From Saururus chinensis (taxonomy: Eukaryota; Streptophyta; Magnoliopsida; Piperales; Saururaceae), in contig CP141143.1 in NCBI GenBank assembly GCA_035235625.1, positions 19,699,092 through 19,763,091 on the forward strand: a stretch of DNA of 64,000 nucleotides, written 5' to 3'. The translations under genes and the position numbers were made by a program. Below the pieces are notes generated by a model. The model saw only the letters and a list, made by a program, of their open reading frames with translations. It made no database searches and was not told the origin of the DNA. Of this stretch, positions 49,477-61,785 are shown in pieces; position 1 is the stretch's first letter, and every line of letters begins with the position of its first letter.

Positions 49477-49765
49477 AATGCATGGTCTTAAATGTATATT
49501 AGATATACATCTCATGTAGGTTTATATGATGTTGAATGCATGATTTGAATGTGTGGTAGAGACACTTCTCATGCGGTATATGTGATATTCTAAATAATCT
49601 AAAATTGTGTGATAGAGATATTATTATGCAGGTTTATATGATATGAATGCATGATTAGAAAGTGTTGAATGTGACACTATTATGTGGGTTTAAGTGATAT
49701 GGTTGAATGATTAGAAAATGGTGTGAAAAACACTCCTTATATGATTTACGGGATTATCATACTTG
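49477..49765 (+). repeat. Degenerate ~57-bp tandem repeat
   Basis: About five units starting near 49477, 49535, 49592, 49645 and 49705. Each begins AATGCATGATTxGAA or a decayed form and ends with a variant of GGTTTATATGATAT. Non-coding. Confidence 0.6.
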
Positions 49766-50918
49766 ATTTGAGTAGATATAAATGAATACCTATGTGGGAT
49801 ACATGTTAGGTTATAACTTGAATATTTATAACTTGACTTGATAGGTATGTCTTATGCAAGCTAGTTCTTATGTTTATGGTTAAATATGGGTTTTAGTTAG
49901 TAAATTATTAGAAAGTGGTATATCATGTTAATTTTATATCTGAATTGCTACATTGTCATGTCATCATATTTTCTGATTAATATAGTTGTATTCAAACCAT
50001 TATTGAGTTTTTATATTCACCCCACTTTCCTTGTTTTGTTTTGGGGCTGCATGGCGTGACATGCAATCGGACATGATCCTCTTTATGAGAAAAAGTTGGG
50101 GAGAGCTTAGGAGTAAAAGTGGAGGCCACTAGATTTTGCATCTCTCTTTGATTATTTTGTTATGATGTTAGAACCCTTGTGAAGTGGTTCTTGTTTAAGA
50201 CTTGTGATATATTATATCTTTAGTTTTGTTTAAGACCTTGTTTTGAGCCAAGTGTGTTAGCTATAGATTATTAGTATGTGGGTTTGAGATTTGTGGTTTA
50301 ATTTAGAGTTTAAGTAGCTCTTTTTGTTCTACCTATTTACTCTTGCTTAAAGTAGTGCGTAACTCCGTTAATTAGACCACCCGTGGTAAGGGCATAAGTC
50401 TTCAACTATTTTTTTAACCATTTTCAATCTTGTGGCCCCCGTGCGCTGGACCGGCCCTTGGACCGGGTTTAGCTCGGGTCAGGCAGTGCCAGGGCGTGAC
50501 ACCATGACTCCCCAAAGACTTCCCTCTCTCCCAAATCCCAAGTTTTACTTGCTTAAATATAATAGTAACTATTTCCGAAGTCCAAAACCGCCAAAACACC
50601 TTGTTTTCCAAAATAACCAATACATGGTGTTTTTATTGACGCACCATTGATGCATCAATGCCTACCGATAGTAAAATACATTGTTCACCGATGATAGATT
50701 GGAGTGTTGTTAGGTTGTTGGTGAAAAAAAAAAATTTAAAAGATATAAAGGATTATATTGGTCTATGAAAAATACGGGGTGTCGCAAGTTAATATCAAAA
50801 AATTTAAGACCCTACTAGAGCTATTAGAGTAGGGTTGAACTCAAGATGTCTTCTTATGGATATGTGTCTTGACCATGCCACTAATATTATGCTTATTATA
50901 TATGAAATGCACCTTTGC
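49766..50918. other. Intergenic stretch without a gene
   Basis: No supportable gene or element. CGGACCGGCC-type G+C-rich sequence at 50440-50500 is a local composition change. Confidence 0.4.
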
Positions 50919-50927
50919 CAAAAGTAA

Positions 50928-51083
50928 GGATGAGAAGTTTGTCACCTCCTACTTTATCTGGCCCACCCCACTTTTATACCATTGGTAGATATCCACCGAC
51001 CCAATATATACAGACGGTAGATATTTACTGATTGTGTTAAAGGGGTGGGCTAGATAAAGTATGGGGTGAGAGACTCCTCATCC
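50928..51083. mobile_element. Mutator-type MITE (156 bp)
   Basis: Long inverted termini of about 45 bp: left GGATGAGAAGTTTGTCACC, right in reverse complement GGATGAGGAGTCTCTCACC; both continue into TACTTTATCT-GCCCACCCC. A perfect 9-bp target duplication, CAAAAGTAA, lies at 50919-50927 and 51084-51092. The termini are unlike those of the 21-kb element. Confidence 0.82.
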
Positions 51084-51689
51084 CAAAAGTAATAGTCATG
51101 TTATTATGAGGTCATGCTCACATGCATGGATAGAACTGGGGTTTTAACATCAGGGGGGCTGAGAAGTGAATAAGTCACATATTTATGTAGATGATCATTT
51201 CTACTTGCCTCTCTTCAAATCTCTCGAGAAGTATTTTTTATACATAATAATTTAAAAAATATAAATTCCTTAAGATTTTATTTGAATTATTAATTTACAT
51301 TCTTTTAAAATTGGCCTTTCCAACCTCATTAGTATCAAGTTGTGACAATTATTGCTAGGCCAGGCCGTCTTCATTCAATTATTTATCTTTCTACTTTTTA
51401 TCTCATTTTTTTAGAAGAAGACTTCTTAGCTCTTAAGATTCATTGGTAGCACTCATCAATCCAATGTTATAAAAGTTTTTAGGTTACACAACTCGGGTGG
51501 TACGAGTGAATTTTAAATGTAAAAAAGTCTTTAACTTTAGACAAAAATGGCGTCTAGTCCTAAGAGAAAGCTTTATTTTACACCAGCTATGAGAAACGTG
51601 AAATTAATTTGAAGGTCACGTGATATTAATTTTTAGACAAAATTACCCTTCTTCCAGCTTCTTCCTTTTGTTTCTCCTTCTTCCTTCCA
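51084..51689. other. Intergenic stretch
   Basis: No gene is supported. The end next to 51690 is flank of the CYP75B-like pseudogene. Confidence 0.4.
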
Positions 51690-52225
51690 CCTTCATCCAG
51701 ATTCTTAATCCCTATTTTTTTAATGCTTCTATTTCTTTCAGCATAGATCTCTTCCTCTCCATCCTCGACTACCTCCTCCTCACCCCTAGGGCCACCTCCT
51801 CAACCGCCACTGGCCCAACCTCCCCCCCGGGACCTAAACCTTAGCCCATCTCCAGCCCAATCTCCTTCACCTTGGCCCATCTCTGGCCCAACCTCCCCCA
51901 CCTTGGCCTTGCCCCCCACCACAACCTGGCTGCACTCACCTGCACCTACGACCCGCTCCTCAGCCTTCATCCCTGTCATGGTTGTTGCTTCCTCCCACAC
52001 TATCTCCCTCTTCCTCAAGATTCACGATGTCAACTTCTCCTCCTGGCTGGCGTCTTCAACGTGGGTGACTTCATCCTGGCCCTCAACTAGCTCAACCTCT
52101 AGGGCATTGCCAAAAAGATAAAACGCCTTCACTGCCGCTTCAACTCCTTCCTCTCCCGCGTCCTCGACAACCACTATGGTTCCTCCGGCCTCCACCACTA
52201 GCGCGACATCCTAACAAAGACAGTA
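51690..52225 (+). pseudogene. Flavonoid 3'-hydroxylase-like (CYP75B) pseudogene fragment
   Basis: Pieces of the N-terminal third of a plant CYP75B-type P450 are readable in shifting frames: TSPPGPKP, then NLPHLGLAPHHNLAAL with TYDPLLSL, then SLFLKIHDVNFSS, then LLLAGVFNVGDFILAL and GIAKKIKRLHCRFNSFLSRV, RDILTKT. The proline-rich hinge and the stretch before the first helices are recognisable. An internal deletion joins the FSS region to LAGVFN, and no haem-binding region is present. Stops occur where relatives have Trp and Gln in WLDLQG (TAG and TAG), consistent with G-to-A and C-to-T change. Family call from memory. Confidence 0.75.
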
Positions 52226-52925
52226 AATATTTACTCTCTTTGTATATAATAAAATGAGTAAATACTTCATGTTTTTTTCCTCCTCATAGTTGCTGCAACG
52301 GAGCCTGCTAGAGGTGTTAGAGTCGGGCATCTTCGTGTCTTTTCAGGGAGAGGTGGACGGAGCTGACGGAGGGATCCACGGCAGAGCTGGAGCCGACATG
52401 GCCTTGAGGAGGCCCTTCATGCAATCAAGCTTCGAATCTTTAATGTCGGTTCTGGTCTGGGCTTCTGGCTTGGTGGTGGAATAGCGGCGCTTGAGGGGGA
52501 GGATCACAACCATTTCTGGTGGTGATAGGGATGAGGTGGGAGCAAGCGAGGGATGGTGACCGGCGGTGTGAGGTGAACGGAGAGGGAGAGGAGAGTGAGG
52601 GAGCGAGGTGTAAGCGGGGCGGTCTGGACAAAGATGAGAAGAGGTGGGGCGATAGGATCAGAAGGTGGACCACGGTGAAGAGATTATCTAGTGGGCGGCG
52701 GTGAGGAGGTAAGGTGAACATAGATGAAAATGTGGACGGTGGAATGAGAATGGAAGAAGAAAAGGACGGTGGTTGGGGGTATTTTTGTTTAAATATAAAT
52801 ATTAAAGTTAATAACATATTAATAAAAAATATAGTTAATATCTAAAAGCCCTTAACTTTAATCACGTATCTATTAATTCACATCATATTATAAATACGAG
52901 GTTTAAGGGTGGGATTGTAGTCTAA
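52226..52925. other. Flank of the CYP75B-like fragment
   Basis: G-rich on the + strand from 52490 to 52770. The reverse strand of 52760-52817 (TTAAACAAAAATACCCCC, then CTTCTTCCATTC) resembles the + strand at 51635-51690, so the fragment may be bracketed by diverged inverted arms. Not strong enough to call an element. Confidence 0.35.
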
Positions 52926-53054
52926 GGGGCTGTTTGGGAGGGATTTTAGGAGAAAATTAATATTTTTTAATGTAATATATCACATAAAAAAAAGAAAAAC
53001 GATTTCTCTAGGGAAAACGCTTTCTCCAAAATCTAATCCCTCCTCAACAGCCCC
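52926..53054. mobile_element. Short inverted-repeat MITE (129 bp)
   Basis: Left GGGGCTGTTTGGGAGGGATT, right in reverse complement GGGGCTGTTGAGGAGGGATT, followed on both sides by a TTTTxGGAGAAA motif. No clear target duplication. hAT-like by its ends. Confidence 0.65.
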
Positions 53055-53622
53055 TGAGTTTCATAACGTACTGTTTAGTCCAAAAACACTTTGATTAATA
53101 CGTCTAAAAATATTTGATTAATACGTCCAAAAAGTGAGCTCAGTTTAGTCCAAAAATATTTGATCAATACCTCCAAAAAGTGATCTGGTTTCAGCCTGAT
53201 CCTCAAATAGCTGATAACCACGTCAAGTTGCTTAAAACATTTTTCTTCCATCCATCACCTCATTTCGCTTCTAACCAAATAAATCCGTCATTTTCACCTG
53301 TGACGTTCATGCGTGGAGCGCCATTATGGGCTCCTTCGTCATTCTTTTTAGATGTTTAATCAATCGAATTTGGCGTCGCTTCCTTGACAACCTTGGTCTT
53401 GCATCTGGGTAATCTGGGAAACTTCGAAAAGGCTTTCCTGACCAAACGTTCCTTTATATGCATATCGACTGAGTTGCCGTCGTACCATGTCCGGAGCTGT
53501 CTGTGAGCTGGTCACGGGGCTCTCGTCAAGTTGCGTCCGAGAAACTTCGTGAATCCAGACCGCATAATTAGCGGGAGATAGAGGGGTCGATCCGGGCTCA
53601 TGGTAACTTCCAACCGAAGAAC
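53055..53622. other. Upstream region of CBL10
   Basis: Contains small direct repeats (TTTGATTAATACGTC and GTCCAAAAAGTGA near 53088-53175), then more GC-rich sequence that should include the promoter and 5' leader. No TATA box could be assigned. Confidence 0.45.
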
Positions 53623-56600
53623 ATGGACTCCGTACGCTTCTCCAATCTCCTTCTCCGGATACAGAAGGCTTCTTCCAAATTCTTCTTCACCTTTTTTTTT
53701 GTTGTTGGAAGGCCTAATGCCCTTCTGTTGTTCTTAGAAAAGATTTGATGTTTTTCTCTTTTTTATATCGTTAGGATCTGAGATCGAGCTCATTGACGGT
53801 GGGGGAGCGGCTGTGCGCGGCGCTCATACCGTTGGTGGCGGTGGTGGAGGTGCTTTTCATTGCGCTGGCCAGCTGCTTCGAGTGCCAGCCACGGAAGCGC
53901 CCGCTTCAGCTGGAATTCCAGGATATTGATCGCCTCGCCAAGGAATCCAGATGTTTGGTTCCGACTCCTTATTGCTTTATTTTTCTGTTATTTTTCTTTT
54001 TTTGTCTCTTTGATCTTCTAATGGAAAAATAAGCATTTCGGATTTGGCAGTTAGTGTAAATGAAGTGGAGGCCTTGTACGAGTTGTTTAAGAAACTGAGT
54101 AGCTCCATCATTGACGACGGGCTAATCCACAAGGTACTGCCATTTTCAGGTTTATTGGTGATTTTGATGGGTAATCGAGCTTATTACGGGAAACTAGCGA
54201 GGAAGTTCTCGACTTTTATTGAAGGTGTTGTCCATAGACATCAATTTTGCCTCATTCATTGTTGAGCTTCGGGACAACTCCAAAAGAGACTTGCTGAGAA
54301 CAGATTACAAGTTTTGGAGATTTCCTGAAGTTTCCATCCGAGGAGGGAAAATCTTATATCAGTGGGTGACTCCACTGCCTTTAAGAAATGAATCTGTCTA
54401 GGATTTTTCCTCCACTTGCATAACAACAGAGGCAGAATTTATGCCAGTGGAAAACTTCTTCACTAGAACCAAAATATTACCCTTTCAAAAACTAGTAAAC
54501 TAAGGAATCTCAATCTCTAGCTATATAAAGAACGAATGAGCAGTACCTGGAATTATGAGATATATCCTGTTATCCTTGCTTATCATTTTCTGCTTTATAA
54601 GTCAAAATTTTCTGTTTGGTTGCCCATGCACTGTTTGACTGATGCATGAATTGTATATTTTGTAGGAAGAACTCCAGTTAGCACTCTTCAAAGCTCCCTC
54701 TGGTGAGAATCTATTCCTGGACAGGGTAAGTGCATATAAAGAAGTTTAGTTATTATCCCCCCTCTCACGCATCTCTCTTTAATTTTTGAAAATTTGTTGT
54801 CCTTGTATGTGAAATAAACCCTCATCATTCTGGATTGGCTGTACACAAGCCTTTTGACCAATCTTACTGCAAGTGTCAAACTAAGCTGCATATTATCTTC
54901 CTTTTTGTCTTTTTGTTAGTGATTACTTCTCTTTGTGTATTTGTACTCTATTGTTATTGACTATAGCAATTTGTTCTATTAAGTTTGTTTCTGCTGCATA
55001 AATATTCCAATGAAATTGAAATTGGCAATTTGACACATATATATTCAATGTTTTGGCTCGACAGGTTTTTTATCTTTTTGATGAAAAGAAAAACGGTGTT
55101 ATAGAATTTGAAGAGTTTATCCATGCTCTTAATGTTTTTCATCCTTATTCACCTCTAGAAGACAAAATTGATTGTAAGATTTCTTTTCGTATATGGATTG
55201 CAATTTATAACCCATGGGTGTGAAAGGACTGTTCTTACCTGTCTTTGTATTTCCTGCAGTTGCATTCAGGCTTTACGATCTAAGGCAGACAGGTTATATT
55301 GAACGTGAAGAAGTGAAAATCTAACCTTATACATTTTATAACTTTCACATTGTTGTCTTTTTTAGGGTTCTTTGCTTCTTTTTTTGAGTCTTTTCATTTT
55401 GTACATCTAATAGTTTTCCTTTCCCATATATAGGATTCTCAGGATATCTTGTGTACCGTTTATTTTAGGTTATGCAAATGATTGTTGCTATAATGAAGGA
55501 GTCAGAATTGGAGTTGTCAGATGATCTTCTTGAGGCTATTGTTGATAATGTAAATCTACTTTGAGCATTTTTTTTTCTTTTTCTTCTATGTGTTTTGTGT
55601 ATTTGGGGAGGTTGTAGGTTTTACATTTTTTTTATCAAACACTTTTTACAGACTTTTGCAGATGCAGATAGTGACATGGATGGCAAAATCAACAAAACCG
55701 AGTGGAAAGAATTTGTTCTGAGAAATCCATCCCTTTTGAGGAACATGACTCTTCCGTATTTGAAGTATGCTGTGTTCCCATCACTCGTTTACATGCACAT
55801 ATGTATACCCTGGATCGTTGTAGTTATCACATCACTTTATTTTGCCCTTCCGGGGGGGGAAAATGCCACTTCATTGCGAAAAGGTCTTGGCTGGTATACT
55901 GTCTAGGTTTGTGAGGTTAGACAATCATTCGAAATGCAATAAAATTAAAGATAACTAAGAAGCCATTGCCCCCTTTCAAGGGCATGCTATATATCTAGTA
56001 CTGAAAGTCTGCAAATTCATAAACTGCTGCATGGGTAAATGATATTTCATAAAAAAGTGAACTATTTTTATGTATACGAGTAGTTAATTATATGGTTTTA
56101 GGTTCTTATTCTACATTATTCACGTTTGGTATGTTCATACTTATAGCCTTTTGTCCTTATTCTTTACATCAAGTATATTTTGTTCATCAATGAGGAAGGG
56201 TGGGAAGGTTTTTGATCAATTATAGTTAATTTGGTATTAAATTGAAATCCTGCGCTTCTCCCTTCCCTATGTTCTCGAAGAAGTGAGACTTAAAAAGTTT
56301 GTTGGAGGTATAAATATAATTGTTCCACTTTCTGGACTTTGTTACATCAAAATGGAAAGATGAGGCATCAGGAGTCACTTTGATATTGCAGTATTATAGA
56401 GTTATTGTTTAACACAGCAGTAAGTGGATCAGACATGAAGAGATCTGGCATTATTACTTAATGTTTATATTGGTCATCCTCCTTTCTTGTGATTTTGTAG
56501 TCTCAGAGCTACATCATATTAAATAGTAAATTTAAGTAACATTGCCAATCTTTCGTGTTGGTCCAATTTTTCAGGGACGTAACTATGGCCTTCCCAAGCT

Positions 56601-56629
56601 TTGTTTTCAATACAGGAGTCGAAGATTAA
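53623..56629 (+). CDS. CBL10: Calcineurin B-like calcium sensor, CBL10 type
   Basis: Nine coding exons join in frame to 246 residues: 53623-53631, 53775-53952, 54051-54133, 54666-54725, 55065-55173, 55260-55312, 55469-55549, 55652-55764 and 56575-56629. The first coding exon is only nine bases (Met-Asp-Ser). CBL10 has a hydrophobic N-terminal anchor instead of a myristoylation site, here about residues 18-37 ([20 protein letters not shown]). EF-hand regions follow: [47 protein letters not shown] and [15 protein letters not shown]. The end [13 protein letters not shown] is the conserved CBL tail. CBL proteins bind Ca2+ and activate CIPK kinases; CBL10 acts with CIPK24 in salt tolerance at vacuole or plasma membrane (family knowledge). 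The donor of exon 6 (GTGAAA) is weak. The gene looks intact. Confidence 0.95.
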
Positions 56630-57489
56630 ATGCTGGTAAAATGTAAAACCAAATTTTTTCTGGAACTTCTGGGAGTCAGCTGCAGGTCATGTCGAAGATG
56701 GCAATGAGGCAGCTGGAAACAATCGATTCTTTGTGAGGCATTGAATGTAGTTGATGTTTCAGCTTTTTCAGCTCCATGAGATGCCGTTCTGCCCTTTATG
56801 ACATCAAAGTCGGTTCGTGTATTTGTTGCCCAACCTTAGAATGCAATGTACAGAAAGCAGGAATTCTCAGGTTTTCTCGTTACGACTGACCAATGATCTT
56901 TGCTTTCTGATTCTATCATTCTCAAATTAATTCCACTTGCAAGATTGGTCAGACAAAATTTTGAATTTTGATGGGGTTAAATTTATGTAAGCTGCAAGTT
57001 GCAAGTAAAGCTCCTGTTTAAAGATCTCATTTATCCATTTCCCATTTTTTCTTTATGTTTATTTATTATAGCTCAAGGTGTGGCTCATCATATAGCAAAC
57101 TTTATTGATTAGTTGAAAGTGATTGCAGCTTATGGGACCGACTTGCCAGGTTAATATGGGTGGCTTCTTATCGAGTCCGCACTCTCTGGTGAGAACCAGA
57201 GTTGACTCTGGTCATACTCTTGGCGGACAAGCCGTTCACACCCTTCAATAAGCAAATCCACCGCTCTTTTTTGTGAGACCCACATGCAAATTGGTTTGCG
57301 AATTACTTTTTTGAATGCTTATAAAAACTTCTATTACTCACAATTTTTCTCAACAGGGAAAAAAATGTCGGCTCAGCAGTCATCCACTACATGGTTTAAA
57401 AGGGTTGAAAAAATAGAACATCATATTATGCTTTTAGTGTCTTGCTTAAATTAGAGATGATGCTTAAAGCAGAGTTGTTGTCTCTTTGC
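56630..57489. other. CBL10 3' region and intergenic DNA
   Basis: Probably 3' untranslated sequence for the first few hundred bases. No other feature is supported. Confidence 0.45.
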
Positions 57490-57761
57490 TAGGGGTGCTA
57501 ATGAGTCGAGCCAGGTATCTCGACTCGATTAAAATATGACTCAACTTGAAACTATGGCTTAAACTCGACTCAAACTCAAATATTTTCGAGTTGAGTTCAA
57601 GCATATCCTAGTTTAACTCAACTCGGCTTAAATAGAACTCGAACTCGGCTCAAATTCAACTCTCAAACTTGAATGAAATTTGTAAATATATTTTATAATA
57701 TATATAAATGCATATTGATACCTATGTATATATTTGCAAAATTACAACACTAATTTACATT

Positions 57762-57762
57762 T

Positions 57763-57807
<45 letters not shown>

Positions 57808-57810
57808 ATA
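57762..57810. repeat. (TA)n microsatellite
   Basis: About 19 TA dinucleotides followed by TATGTATGTATATAT. Confidence 0.9.
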
Positions 57811-58037
57811 TTGAGTATTGGTCTATATCACACATGATATATTTTTGAGAAGTAAACATGTAAAGATATATTATACACATATCATTATGTATTGAAATTT
57901 AGATATATCATAAAAATAAGATTTAATAAGGTATATTGATATATAGTATAATTGAGTAAAAAATGGGATATATTGTACTACATATCAAATAATATATTAG
58001 TAATTATATAATATGTTATGGTAAAATTAGTTACTAT

Positions 58038-59089
58038 TAGGGGTGTTAATGGGTAGGGTATGGGTCAGGTAAGGCTTTATCCATATTAATGTCCGCTTTC
58101 AAAAATTTTACTCATACCCTACCCATTACCCATTTCCTTATTCGTTATTTATACCCTACGGTCCCTGCCTAGTACCCATTACCCATCAAGTAAATGGGCA
58201 GGTAACGGATAAATGGCCAACCTATCAATGAATAATAAATAATATAAAATAAATTATAATAAATTATTTATATTTTTTAAAAGTCTATCCAATGTATCAC
58301 AATTTCAATTCAATAAGGTTGTGAGCAATATTACATATAAAAACTTCACAGTTCATAAAAAAAAATAACATAATAAGAATATGATACCTTATATAAACTT
58401 ATATAAAAAAAATTAAGACTTGAAAATAATTTTTATTACTCTAAAATCCCTCAATCATCGTACCAAAATGCTACAATATACAAGACTAATCTTATTACAT
58501 ATGCAAATCTTATTCTTCTAATTAGCTATAACAGAGTAAATTGGGTACTTATCAAAACTAAACAACATGACATTAAAAACCAAAAAATAAAATTCTCACT
58601 TCTCTCTTAACATAAAATCCCCTTACTTGTCATTTACTCTCTTACTGCAATTCATCGAGGATAAAACTTATATTTTCTCTTCAAGATATATACTTTATGC
58701 AACAAGTATAACGTAAAAAGACACCAGAGATTGACTATGTTCTCTTCCGTTTTCTCTATCATAAGTTTGCATTATAAATTTATATATATTTCTTAGAAGA
58801 TTATCCAATGTCTCACAATAAAAGTATAAAATATTCAAATGAAAGTATAAAATGTTTCAAATGGAAGACATTCTCCTTAGGCAACATATGCAATTGTGTC
58901 TTTATATATTATTCGGGTAATGGGTAACGAGTATAGATAAGGGGTTACTAATACCCTACCCACATAATAAATAGGCAGACAAAATTACTCACTTATTTTA
59001 TCTGTTATTCATTCATCAATTACCCACCCACGAATTTCGGATTGGGCGAGTGGGTGAGGCGGGTAAATAGTTACCCATTAACAGCCCTA
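58038..59089. mobile_element. hAT-like element nested in the 57.5-kb element
   Basis: Left TAGGGGTGTTAATGGGTAGG; right in reverse complement TAGGGCTGTTAATGGGTAAC. Subterminal TACCCATTACCC motifs recur in both halves. Flanks GTTACTAT and GTAACTTA are at best a decayed 8-bp duplication. Confidence 0.65.
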
Positions 59090-60419
59090 GTAACTTACTA
59101 TCTCTATATGTCAAATAAATTATAATATATATATCTTTTCAAATTCTCTATGGAAACTACCATTGGAATCCTTACAAATTATAATTTTACAATAATTTTT
59201 TTAAATATTTTTTAGCATTGACTCATGGATGTAAGTGAATTCCAACCATGGATGTCAAATACAAGTAAGGGAGGTTAAAACCTTGAAAAATGATGACTAA
59301 TATATATATATAAGGGAGGTTAAAATTTTGCCTAGCTCGAATTGAAAATCCAAAGTTTGGCTAGAACTCGAGCTCAAATTGAAATAAGTAAATCATGAGC
59401 CTAGGCTTGAACTGGGCTCGAACTAAAAAAATAAAAATATAATATATATAAATCTAAAGTATATAAAATATCACACATACTAATATATTTTTAGTATTAA
59501 ATATTAATAAATATACTTCAACAAGTATTACGACTACACCTTTAACATTTGACTATAGTCACTAAGAAAAAAGAAAATTATAACAAATAAGTTTTAGTTA
59601 CATAGGCTCAAAAAATGTAGCATTACTATTTTCATTTTTTTATGTGCATATAATAACTAAAAAAGATGTAAAAAATAAAAACTCACTTTGGCAACATTGT
59701 CATCTACTTCTTCGTATTTTTTTTTCTTTACATGTTTATTAATCACTTATAAAAGACTTATTTTTTAGTCTTAGTATGTCTCTAAAAATTTTTAAAATAC
59801 TTGTAAAGAGATATACATTTTGTAAGCTGAGGACAGTCCCAATGTCATGCTTTAACTTTTAAAAGAATATATAATCATTCTTTTGTAAACTAAGGTTGGT
59901 CTCCCTAATGTCATGCTTCTTTTAGAAGTATTTTTAAGTATATCAGTGTGATATCATATTGACCTTTCATCATATACTTATAACTCATTTGGTTTTTCAA
60001 TTGAACTAATTTTAGTTCACCTTAAAAAACCAATTAGAGCTATTAATTTAAAACAGAAAGAGTATATAAGTGTTTGTCTCTAATATTTTTATTTTTTAAA
60101 AATATATATTATATATAAAAATTATATATCAATTACAATTTAACGAGAATATATATCATAAAAAAAATTTATATGAGTTTGGGTTCACGTATGTCAACAT
60201 AAGCTAAGACATCATGGGCCATCAGATCAAGATTTGAGGGTGCAAAAAGACATAAACTAATCTACCTCCTGAGTTATGTGTGTTGTTGGATTATAATATA
60301 AGGATGCACGACATCAGGATTCACACAGTCGTGAGACTTGGCTCCTATAAACGGGTGTCATATATTATATATGATACATGGTATTGGTACATATATGTAA
60401 TTATATGTCGTTTTATATA

Positions 60420-60500
60420 TTCCATCCGTCCTAGATTAATAGCTCTATTTGATTTTCTAGAATGAACTAATAGGGAGCTATTAATTTAGAACGGAGGGAG
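60420..60500. mobile_element. Stowaway-type MITE (about 81 bp)
   Basis: Left TTCCATCCGTCCTAGATTAATAGCTC-like end (TCCATCCGTCCTAGATTAAT) and inverted right end GAGCTATTAATTTAGAACGG then AGGGAG. TA-rich on both sides. It sits inside the larger hAT-like region. Confidence 0.75.
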
Positions 60501-60538
60501 TATATGTATTTAAATTGACAATTATATTTATATAAAAT

Positions 60539-60603
60539 ATGCATATACATATATTATTTATTATATATATATTATTTATTATATATATATTATTTATATA
60601 TAA
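60539..60603. repeat. Short AT-rich tandem repeat
   Basis: About three copies of a ~20-bp unit (ATATATTATTTATTATATAT). Confidence 0.75.
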
Positions 60604-60791
60604 TTTAAAATTTATATATGAGTTCGAGTTTGAGCCGAGTAGCGTCAAGTTTGATTCTATTCAAACCGAGCCGAGTTCGAGCAGACCTATTCAAGCTCGA
60701 ACCGAGCCCGATTCGAGTCAAGCCTAATTCGAACCGAACTGTGCCAAGTTGGGTGTGCTCAACGAGCCAGCTTGGCTCTTTAACAACCCTA

Positions 60792-61305
60792 CCTACAACT
60801 TAAAATCCTCGAAAATTAGCATCAATAGCTCTTGGGCTTATTAAAGCATAATAGAGTTTGGTTTTGCAGTTAGCAAATTATATTCTTTTTGTCATTATCA
60901 GTGTACTCTATAATCAAAATGGGAGGAAAACTAACAGTATGAGACTTGATTTTTATTGTTTTTGAAGTTTTTCGTGTTCTGATAAGTGCTTCCTGCATGC
61001 AGTGACCAGTTACCCATTTGATAGGATGGAAACATGCGTGAGGCTCTTAGCATATGACCAGAGATGCTAAATAAATAAAAAGAATTGTGGTTATAGGACC
61101 AACTAATCCACTCTTTATCTTGTCTCGGTGCAATGCGCCTATGCACAAATATTATGTGTGTAAATATATATTAAATAAAAAAATTAAAAAAAAATAGAAA
61201 TAAAACTTGCATTGAACAAATATCTCCTTTGCATATTATAGTTATAATACATATTTTTTGGATCATAATGATCATAATTTACATGTACATATAATTAATT
61301 ATAAG
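60792..61305. other. AT-rich intergenic DNA
   Basis: Nothing recognisable. Confidence 0.4.
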
Positions 61306-61785
61306 CATTATATTAACCCATATACAACACTTGTGAGTCCAAATCTTATGCATTCGATATTATGTTATAGTAGGGCGGGTTTCATTTGATAGAGCTTGTC
61401 AGGAGTTTTCTAATGAAGTAAAAAATACTTGAATATAATTATGTTTAAGATAGGTAAAAATGCAAAAAATATTATTGTAAAGTGTGTTGTATGCATGAGA
61501 CCCTAAAAACATTCAAAAAAATATACTTGTGTTAGTTGATAGATAAGAATTATATTAACCCATACACAACACTTGAGAGTCCAAATCTTTTGCATTCGAT
61601 ATTATGTTATACGAGAGTGGGTTTCATTTGATAGAGCTTGTCAGGAGTTTTCCAATGACATAAAAAATACATGAATATAATCATGTTTAAGATAGGTAAA
61701 AAAGTAAAAAATATTATTGTAAAGCGTGTTGTATGCATGAGACCCTAAAAACATTCGAAAAAATATACTTATGTTGGACATTATT
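61306..61785 (+). repeat. Two-copy 242-bp tandem duplication
   Basis: Copies at 61306-61547 and 61548-61785. Shared pieces include TTATATTAACCCATA, GCATTCGATATTATGTTATA, TTTGATAGAGCTTGTCAGGA and GTATGCATGAGACCCTAAAA. A third, diverged start (TTATTTGATAAAGCTC) follows at about 61781. Non-coding. Confidence 0.88.

Larger units (their letters stand above)
57490..60791. mobile_element. Possible hAT-like element with nested insertions
   Basis: Left end TAGGGGTGCTAATGAGTCGA and, in reverse complement at the right, TAGGGTTGTTAAAGAGCCAA, both followed by many copies of CTCGA / GAGCTCGAAC-type motifs (57500-57660 and 60615-60780; also 59330-59425). The interior is extremely AT-rich and non-coding and includes the element at 58038. 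No matching 8-bp duplication was found, so it could instead be two separate elements. Confidence 0.5.

Noticed and set aside
47430..50500. Possible LTR retrotransposon between two GGACCGGG-containing ends
   Set aside because: No TG...CA ends, primer-binding site, polypurine tract or polyprotein could be seen. Similarity of the ends is too short.
52290..52817. Possible further P450 exons after the CYP75B-like fragment
   Set aside because: No conserved oxygen-binding or haem-binding motif could be read in any frame.
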